This document shows positions 35,194 to 40,309 of a stretch of 40,309 bases of DNA, piece after piece. Position 1 is the first letter of the stretch, and each line of letters starts with the position of its first letter. The position numbers and the translations under genes are program-made. The stretch comes from Lachnospiraceae bacterium (GTDB lineage: Bacteria > Bacillota > Clostridia > Lachnospirales > Lachnospiraceae), in NCBI GenBank assembly GCA_017449485.1, contig JAFTFP010000015.1, forward strand, positions 1-40,309, read 5' to 3'. The notes below the pieces were generated by a model. That model searched no databases. It was not told the DNA's origin and worked only from the letters and a program-made list of their open reading frames with translations.

Positions 35194-36687
35194 ATGAGAA
35201 AGTCTCTTGCGAAAAACGTAACAGTCGCGATCACGCTGGCTGCTATGGCAATGAGCACAGTAGGCTGCGGAGGACAGGCAGCACCGGCGGCTCCGGCTGC
35301 GGAACCGGCAGTGGAGGAAGCGCCTGCCGCTGAAGAGGCTCCTGCTGAGGAAGCTGCAGCAGAAGAAGAGGCCGTGGAGGAAGAAGCTCCCGCAGAAGAA
35401 GAGAGCCCCTACACTGTCATCACAGACGATGCAGGCAATCCGGTTGATCTGGGCGGCATGGACATTATCATCCGCAACTGGTGGTCCGGCGATCCGGCAG
35501 AACCGCAGAACGAGTATGAGGAAGCCGTACAGGAGTGGAGAGACTGGATCCAGGAGACCTACAACTTCACCATCAAGGAACAGGCTATTTCCGACTGGGG
35601 GTCCACACCGGCTGATTTCGTTGACTATGCGACGACCGGCGGCGACGAGAACTATATCTGGATCCTGCGCGATGATCCGGCGATCACTTCCGCAATGTCC
35701 AACGGCCTGATGTATGATCTGTCTACCCTGGACTGCCTGGACTTCTCAGCTCCGAAGTTCCAGAAGAACAAGCTTCACGAGCAGTACAGCAAGGACGGTG
35801 AGATCTATGCGATGTTCGCCGGCTTCTCAGAGGCCCGCACTGGCGTCTACTTCAACAAGAGACTGCTCGAAGAGGCAGGCATCGATCCCGAAGAAATCTA
35901 CCAGATGCAGAGAGATGGCAGCTGGACATGGGATGCATTCACAGACGTCATGTCCAAGGCACAGCGCGACGTGGATAACGATGGTGTGACCGATATCTGG
36001 GGCCTGACCCTGAACGAAGGTGTCATGACCACTGCAGCAGTCTTCTCCAACGGCGGATCCTATGTCGGCAAGGATGAAAACGGTTACTTCTACAACCTGG
36101 AGAGCGCTGAGACCCTCGAAGCACTGGAGTGGACCGTTGACACCTTCAACAAGTACGATATGCCCGATCCGGAAGGCGCTGAGTGGGATTACTACAAAGA
36201 AGCATTCGTCAACGGCATGGCAGCGTTCATGGTTGATGACGAGTACTGCGGCACACCCGGCAACTTCCTTGAGGATATGCAGGATGAAGTCGGCTTCGTC
36301 ATGTTCCCGAAGGGACCTAAGGGCGCAGACTATATCAACGTATGGTCGAACAACCCGGCAGCGATCCCGGCCTGCTACGACGCTGACAAGGCCTGGAAAC
36401 TCGCCTTTGCGTATAATCTGTACACCGAGCCGCCGGTAGGCTATGAAGATTACAACGGCTATCTGTCCACCGCCCGCAACGGTATCTTCGATGCAGAGTC
36501 TGTTGACGAGACCATCACCATGATGACAGAGCCGGAGCACGGCACCATCGCATACCACGGCATGATCCCGAACATGGACATCGGTCCGGATCTGGTCTGG
36601 AACCTGGTAGCAGGCAGTGTTGTTTCCGAGCAGGTTGAAGCGATCCGCGATACCTGGAAGCAGTACATCGATGACGCAAACAAGTAA
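35194..36687 (+). CDS. ABC transporter solute-binding lipoprotein
   Basis: A 497-residue family 1 extracellular solute-binding protein. Signal peptide and lipobox TVGC (C25) are followed by a Glu/Ala/Pro-rich linker (to ~72), then a complete binding fold starting DLGGMDIIIRNWWSG, with ARTGVYFNKRLLEEAGIDPEEIYQ and DVDNDGVTDIWGLTLNEG as typical landmarks. Several aromatic residues (W90/W91, W252) could stack on sugars. It should deliver oligosaccharides to the permease pair just upstream. The AAGGAGGG site is very strong and the separate structured leader suggests higher output than the permeases, as is usual for binding proteins. A GC-rich hairpin follows. Confidence 0.92.
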   Translation: MRKSLAKNVTVAITLAAMAMSTVGCGGQAAPAAPAAEPAVEEAPAAEEAPAEEAAAEEEAVEEEAPAEEESPYTVITDDAGNPVDLGGMDIIIRNWWSGDPAEPQNEYEEAVQEWRDWIQETYNFTIKEQAISDWGSTPADFVDYATTGGDENYIWILRDDPAITSAMSNGLMYDLSTLDCLDFSAPKFQKNKLHEQYSKDGEIYAMFAGFSEARTGVYFNKRLLEEAGIDPEEIYQMQRDGSWTWDAFTDVMSKAQRDVDNDGVTDIWGLTLNEGVMTTAAVFSNGGSYVGKDENGYFYNLESAETLEALEWTVDTFNKYDMPDPEGAEWDYYKEAFVNGMAAFMVDDEYCGTPGNFLEDMQDEVGFVMFPKGPKGADYINVWSNNPAAIPACYDADKAWKLAFAYNLYTEPPVGYEDYNGYLSTARNGIFDAESVDETITMMTEPEHGTIAYHGMIPNMDIGPDLVWNLVAGSVVSEQVEAIRDTWKQYIDDANK

Positions 36688-36713
36688 TTTACAGCAGCCT
36701 TAAAAGGCAGCAG

Positions 36714-36760
36714 ATCACACGGCGGGCGGCGGCGAAAAGCGCCGTCCGCCGCTTTGTGAT
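36714..36760 (+). terminator. GC-rich hairpin terminator overlapping the next promoter
   Basis: ATCACA (36714-36719) pairs with TGTGAT (36755-36760), enclosing CGGCGGGCGGC / GCCGTCCGCCG with one G-T pair. The T-tract is poor, so termination may be partial. The 3' arm overlaps the likely extended -10 of the downstream gene. Confidence 0.55.
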
Positions 36761-36765
36761 AAAAT
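36757..36765 (+). promoter_or_regulatory. Candidate extended -10 promoter for the U32-like pair
   Basis: TGATAAAAT fits TGn plus TAAAAT, 45 bp before the ATG at 36810. The -35 region lies inside the GC-rich hairpin and has no good hexamer. The element resembles TGGTAAAAT at 15227. Confidence 0.4.
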
Positions 36766-36809
36766 GAACCGGTACAAGGAGACATTTTTCTTTAGAGGAG
36801 AAGGAACAG

Positions 36810-37763
36810 ATGAACAGCCTGCGATTTCACCTGCCGGGGCTCCGGTATAATTTCCCGCTCAACATGATGTGGATCAGCCTGCTTGAGACCCATCCGGAAT
36901 ATTTCCGGGAGGGTGTCGAAATCGCTTCGATCTTCGGCACATTCCCGCCCGCAAAATGGAACGGCGGGCGGTTCTGCGGAAACGATCAGTGCGACGCTTC
37001 TTTTGTGCGCAGCGTTATCCGCAGCATCAATGAGAAGAAAATCCCGGTCCGGTATACCTTTACCAACCCGCTGATCACGAAGGCGGATCTGGAGGATCCG
37101 TTCTGCAATTTCTGCATGCGGGAAGCGGATAACGGTATGAACGAGGTCCTGGTCTTCTCACCGATTCTGGAGGAATATCTGCGCAGAAAGTATCCGGCTT
37201 TTGCCTACGACTCGACGACCTGCAAGGAAATCCGCGATGAAAAGGCTCTGGTGGAGGAACTGGAAAAGGACTACAAATATGTCGTCCTGGATTATAATCT
37301 GAACAACCACTGGGATCTTCTGGAGCGGCTTCCGCACAAGGAAAAGGTCGAAGTTCTGGTGAATCCGCTGTGCGTCCCGAATTGTCCGCGCAGAGGAGAC
37401 CATTACAAAAACGTGGCGAAGAATCAGGAAATCATGCTGAAAAACCGGAAACTCCCGCCGGACCGCCGGATTCCGCAGATTCCGTGGTCCTGCGAGTACG
37501 GAGACAACAACTGTCTCTATACCATTCAGAATTATTCCACCTTTGTCTCGCCGGAGAAGATGGTGGAGGAATATCTGCCGCGCGGGATCAATAATTTCAA
37601 GATCGAGGGCAGAACAGCGAATCTGTTCTCCCTGATCGACACCTACTGCTTCTTCATGATCAAGCCGGAGCACCAGGGAATGGCGCGTCTGCTTCTTCTG
37701 CGCAATCTGGAGCAGGCACACGTGATCACCGTCAATAAACCCAGACCCGGCACCTGGCCGTAA
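36810..37763 (+). CDS. U32-like protein with conserved cysteines, paralog 1
   Basis: A 317-residue soluble protein, distantly like the peptidase U32 group (a superfamily that includes Fe-S hydroxylases such as UbiU/UbiV). Support: C188-x3-C192 in NPLCVPNCPRRGDHY, C228-x6-C235, and the FKIEGR motif (263-268) typical of U32 barrels. Its N-terminus has IFGTFPPAKWNGGR (41-54) and TNPLIT, then ADNGMNEVLVFSPILEEYLR. All of these recur in the next gene product. The four cysteines could hold an iron-sulfur cluster. There is no signal peptide. The classic U32 signature was not found, so I do not call it a protease. Start: AGAGGAGAAGG upstream. Function unknown. Confidence 0.75.
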   Translation: MNSLRFHLPGLRYNFPLNMMWISLLETHPEYFREGVEIASIFGTFPPAKWNGGRFCGNDQCDASFVRSVIRSINEKKIPVRYTFTNPLITKADLEDPFCNFCMREADNGMNEVLVFSPILEEYLRRKYPAFAYDSTTCKEIRDEKALVEELEKDYKYVVLDYNLNNHWDLLERLPHKEKVEVLVNPLCVPNCPRRGDHYKNVAKNQEIMLKNRKLPPDRRIPQIPWSCEYGDNNCLYTIQNYSTFVSPEKMVEEYLPRGINNFKIEGRTANLFSLIDTYCFFMIKPEHQGMARLLLLRNLEQAHVITVNKPRPGTWP

Positions 37764-37768
37764 GGCGG

Positions 37769-37783
37769 TGACCAAACTGGTCA
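37769..37783. promoter_or_regulatory. Perfect dyad between the U32-like genes
   Basis: TGACCA-AAC-TGGTCA is a perfect 6-3-6 inverted repeat beginning 6 bp after the first gene's stop. It could be an operator or a small transcript hairpin. A second weak stem, AGGCT-CTGC-AGCCT followed by TTTT (37799-37815), lies downstream and might attenuate the second gene. Confidence 0.35.
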
Positions 37784-37846
37784 AAATATGAATTTTCCAG
37801 GCTCTGCAGCCTTTTACGACGCTATAGCAGGCAGGAGGAAACAGAC

Positions 37847-38755
37847 ATGCAGGAAACGAAGAAAATCTACTGGCATCTGCCGGGCTTTTATGTTTATTTC
37901 TATCTGAATCAGATTATTCTGCATCTGATGCAGAGCAAGCCGGCATATTTTCATGAGGGCTATTGTGCAGGCAGTGTCTACGGAACCTTCCCCGGTGCGA
38001 TCTGGAACGGCGGAAGGGCGGTTTTCGGTCTTTCCTCCCACAGTGAAATGGAGCAGATCATTTCCACCTACAACCGGTTCGGCGTGCCGGTCCGCTTTAC
38101 CTGGACAAACCCGCTGATCGAGGAAAAGCACCTGAATGACACCTACTGCAACCTGATCATGGACACGGCGGACAACGGCATGAATCAGGTGCTGGTCAAC
38201 GCACCGGTGCTGGAGGAATATCTGCGGGAGCGCTATCCGGATTTTGAATATATTTCTTCCACAACCAAGCGCATTACGGATCTGAACAGGCTGGAAAAGG
38301 AGCTGGAAGGGAATTACAGGCTGGTCGTTCTGGACTATGACTTAAACCATGATGAAAGCGTACTGAAGGCGCTCTCGCCGTATGCGGACCGGATCGAAAT
38401 TCTCGTGGATGAGATCTGCTTCCCGAACTGCCCGCGGCGGGCAGAGCACTACCGGGATGAGGGACTGATGCAGCTGACTTTTGAGAAGGGGAAAGTCTTC
38501 GACTGCCCGAACCGGAAAACGAAGCCGTCTTTTGCCGAGTGCAGAAAGCGCCCTGCCTTCATAAGCAGGGAGCAGATTCCGGAATACATTGAGAAGGGGT
38601 TTGTCAACTTCAAGCTGGTTGGCAGAGGACTGCCGATCGGACTGGTAGTGGAGTCGTATCTGTATTATCTGGTAAAGGACGAGTACCGGCAGCAGGTGCA
38701 GGACAGAATCCGGAAGGATCTGGCAAAGCTGACCGGGCGCCGGCCTGACTTCTGA
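37847..38755 (+). CDS. U32-like protein with conserved cysteines, paralog 2
   Basis: A 302-residue paralog of the preceding protein. Shared landmarks in the same order: YGTFPGAIWNGGR (45-57), RFTWTNPLIEE, ADNGMNQVLVNAPVLEEYLR (first 20 residues from 108), VVLDYDLN, EICFPNCPRRAEHY (C191-x3-C195), then C220 and C232, and FKLVGRG (255-261) in place of FKIEGR. The second cysteine pair is spaced 11 apart rather than 6. The two proteins may form a heterodimer, as UbiU and UbiV do (inference from that precedent). The start has CAGGAGG at a good distance. The gene converges on the MATE-type gene with only 23 bp between them and no obvious terminator. Confidence 0.75.
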   Translation: MQETKKIYWHLPGFYVYFYLNQIILHLMQSKPAYFHEGYCAGSVYGTFPGAIWNGGRAVFGLSSHSEMEQIISTYNRFGVPVRFTWTNPLIEEKHLNDTYCNLIMDTADNGMNQVLVNAPVLEEYLRERYPDFEYISSTTKRITDLNRLEKELEGNYRLVVLDYDLNHDESVLKALSPYADRIEILVDEICFPNCPRRAEHYRDEGLMQLTFEKGKVFDCPNRKTKPSFAECRKRPAFISREQIPEYIEKGFVNFKLVGRGLPIGLVVESYLYYLVKDEYRQQVQDRIRKDLAKLTGRRPDF

Positions 38756-38778
38756 GAAGCTTAAGAAGCAGAGAGGTC

Positions 38779-40309
38779 TCAGATCCGCATCTGCAGCACA
38801 TTGATCCCCATCATGTTCTGATACTGAATGTCCCGCGCAATCTGATAGACCATGCGGATGCCGATATTCTTCGCGGGATCGGACGGATCCTTCAGCTGGC
38901 TGCGGGTACCCGGATCGAAGGGAACGCAGTCGTCCTTGATCCGCAGAATCACATCATCATCCTTATAGACCACACGGACATCAATCGTGTGGTCTTTCTT
39001 ATCCTTCGTATAGCCGTGATCCACGATATTTCCGGCCATTTCCTCCATCGTCAGGCCGGCCAGATAGGATCTGCGCTCGTCAATGCCGCGGCCGAGACAG
39101 AATTCCTGTACCTGCCTGGAAATCGTCACGACTTCCGACATTTCCTTCACAGACAGATCGAGCCGGTTCTCCTCCGATGCGCCGAAATCTGCCGGGATGA
39201 CCATGAGCTCATCCATGGTGCGGGGAAAATGCCGGTTCTGCGCGATGGAATAGACCAGAACCACCACATTGGTCAGAACACCGTTGAGAATATTGGCGAT
39301 ATAGGCGCTCTTCTCAGCGAAGGCGCCGATGAGCAGCGCGGTGAAGCCGGCCACGAAGACGACACCGTCCAGAACAGAGAGCAGGTTGACCAGGAAGTTC
39401 TTCCCGCTCGCCTGGGCGTAGCAGACGAAATGCATGCAGACTGCGCCGAAGGGCAGACAGATCGGAAGCAGGCGGAGGGCCCAGACCGTCATGTCAAACA
39501 CAGGCTCCGCCGGATTCCGGAAGAAAATCATCGTCAGCGGCACGGCCAGCAGGGAGAGAAGGGCGCCGATGACGCACAGGATGGGGACAAAGCGCCTGAA
39601 CAGGATGCGGAACAGATCTGTCAGAGTCTGGCGGTCCTCTTCACCGATGCTGACGCCGACCAACATGCGGGAGACGGCGACCATGCCCAGCGGGATGGCC
39701 CAGAAGATGGCCAGCAGGTTGTTGGCGGCGGCAAAGGCAGATACTGCATCACTGCCGACATGGGCTTCCAGCAGGTGGTTGACGATCAGACCTCTTAAAG
39801 CCTGGCACAGATTGCTGAGGGCACCGGGAAAGCCGATGGAGAGAATCAGCAGCATCTCTCCTGCCTGACTGAAGCCCGGGCGGATCTTCAGATGAGATTT
39901 TCCCAGGAGAAAATACTGCAGCTGAATCGCCAGCAGAACCCACAGACCGATGGAGGAGGCCAGCGCCAGTCCCACAATCCCGAGCTTCAGAACGCCGACC
40001 AGCAGCGCATTCAGAACCAGACTGCAGACGAGGTAAGCGGCGCCCGCATATAAAGAGAGCTGCTCCTTATGCTCCGTGAGCAGATAGACGGGCATCAGTG
40101 TGCCCAGCAGCTGCGGGAGGACGCCGATGGAAAGGCACAGCATATACAGATTGAACAGAGGACGGACGTTCGGATCCTTTACCAGAAATCCGGTCAGATC
40201 CGCAAGGCTTAAGAGGACCATGGCAGCTATGAAAACCAGCGAAATGATCATTGCAAGCACGACACTGGTGGAGAAATTATGCTGCAGCTTTTCCTGATTG
40301 TTCTGTCCC
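38779..40309 (-). CDS. MATE-type transporter fused to RsbW-like ATPase domain (5' end outside window)
   Basis: At least 509 residues; the frame stays open to the window edge, so the true start lies beyond 40309. A GTG at 40260 is unlikely to be the start because hydrophilic sequence typical of a MATE loop precedes it in frame. The membrane part (to about residue 345 counted from 40260) shows ~10 hydrophobic segments and a MATE-like repeat (IGFPGALSNLCQALRGLIVN, AFAAANNL); the first helices are missing. Residues ~365-493 form a GHKL/HATPase domain: N-box MEEMAGNIVDHGY (405-417), DDCVPFDPGTR (443-453), and NIGIRMVYQIARDI (465-478). These match RsbW/SpoIIAB-like kinases. Substrate and partner are unknown; the fusion suggests ATP-dependent or anti-sigma-like signalling linked to transport. 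Confidence 0.82.
   Translation of the reverse strand, partial: GQNNQEKLQHNFSTSVVLAMIISLVFIAAMVLLSLADLTGFLVKDPNVRPLFNLYMLCLSIGVLPQLLGTLMPVYLLTEHKEQLSLYAGAAYLVCSLVLNALLVGVLKLGIVGLALASSIGLWVLLAIQLQYFLLGKSHLKIRPGFSQAGEMLLILSIGFPGALSNLCQALRGLIVNHLLEAHVGSDAVSAFAAANNLLAIFWAIPLGMVAVSRMLVGVSIGEEDRQTLTDLFRILFRRFVPILCVIGALLSLLAVPLTMIFFRNPAEPVFDMTVWALRLLPICLPFGAVCMHFVCYAQASGKNFLVNLLSVLDGVVFVAGFTALLIGAFAEKSAYIANILNGVLTNVVVLVYSIAQNRHFPRTMDELMVIPADFGASEENRLDLSVKEMSEVVTISRQVQEFCLGRGIDERRSYLAGLTMEEMAGNIVDHGYTKDKKDHTIDVRVVYKDDDVILRIKDDCVPFDPGTRSQLKDPSDPAKNIGIRMVYQIARDIQYQNMMGINVLQMRI

Noticed and set aside
38989..39798. A 269-codon frame antisense to the MATE-ATPase gene
   Set aside because: His/Asp/Gln-rich translation without motifs, fully inside a gene with clear membrane helices and an ATPase N-box on the other strand.

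Overview
The window looks like chromosomal DNA from an anaerobic, polysaccharide-degrading Firmicute, most likely a gut or rumen Lachnospiraceae-type Clostridium. This is inferred from AGGAGG ribosome binding sites, lipoprotein signals, GH5/GH10 enzymes next to ABC sugar importers, a CD1871A-type CXXC microprotein with its ferredoxin and TlpA partners, and DUF5696/Yip1 neighbours. Base composition is moderately GC-rich. I see no tRNA, rRNA, CRISPR array, transposase or phage gene.

Layout. (1) 1-3620: a DUF362/2x[4Fe-4S] protein (minus) diverges from a three-gene redox cassette (plus): a CXXC microprotein, a NapH-like membrane ferredoxin and a TlpA-like thioredoxin lipoprotein. (2) 3652-7368: a cytoplasmic GH2 glycosidase (minus) diverges from an AraC regulator (plus). 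(3) 7414-15224: gmd-fcl-manC-manA (fructose-6-phosphate to GDP-L-fucose, lacking only phosphomannomutase), followed in the same direction by a large TIR / membrane helix / coiled-coil / probable beta-propeller protein. (4) 15290-19103: a repeat-rich surface protein overlapping galM. (5) 19191-23291: AraC plus GH5 endoglucanase (minus) diverging from a GH10 xylanase (plus). (6) 23301-36687: a run of nine membrane or secreted proteins: a giant membrane-anchored solute-binding protein with duplicated beta-sandwich modules, two permeases, an NHL/TPR membrane protein, a Yip1 protein, a DUF5696 protein, two more permeases and a lipoprotein solute-binding protein. No ATPase gene is present. (7) 36810-38755: two paralogous U32-like proteins with a conserved four-cysteine arrangement. 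(8) 38779-40309: a MATE-type transporter fused to an RsbW-like ATPase domain, cut by the window end.

How it fits together. GH10 and GH5 would cut plant beta-glycans outside the cell. The two binding proteins and two permease pairs would import products, powered by a shared ATPase encoded elsewhere. GH2 and GalM would process sugars, and the two AraC proteins probably report sugar availability. The best candidates for undescribed biology are the region 6 membrane assembly, the TIR-propeller protein behind a GDP-fucose operon, the U32-like pair, and the MATE-ATPase fusion.
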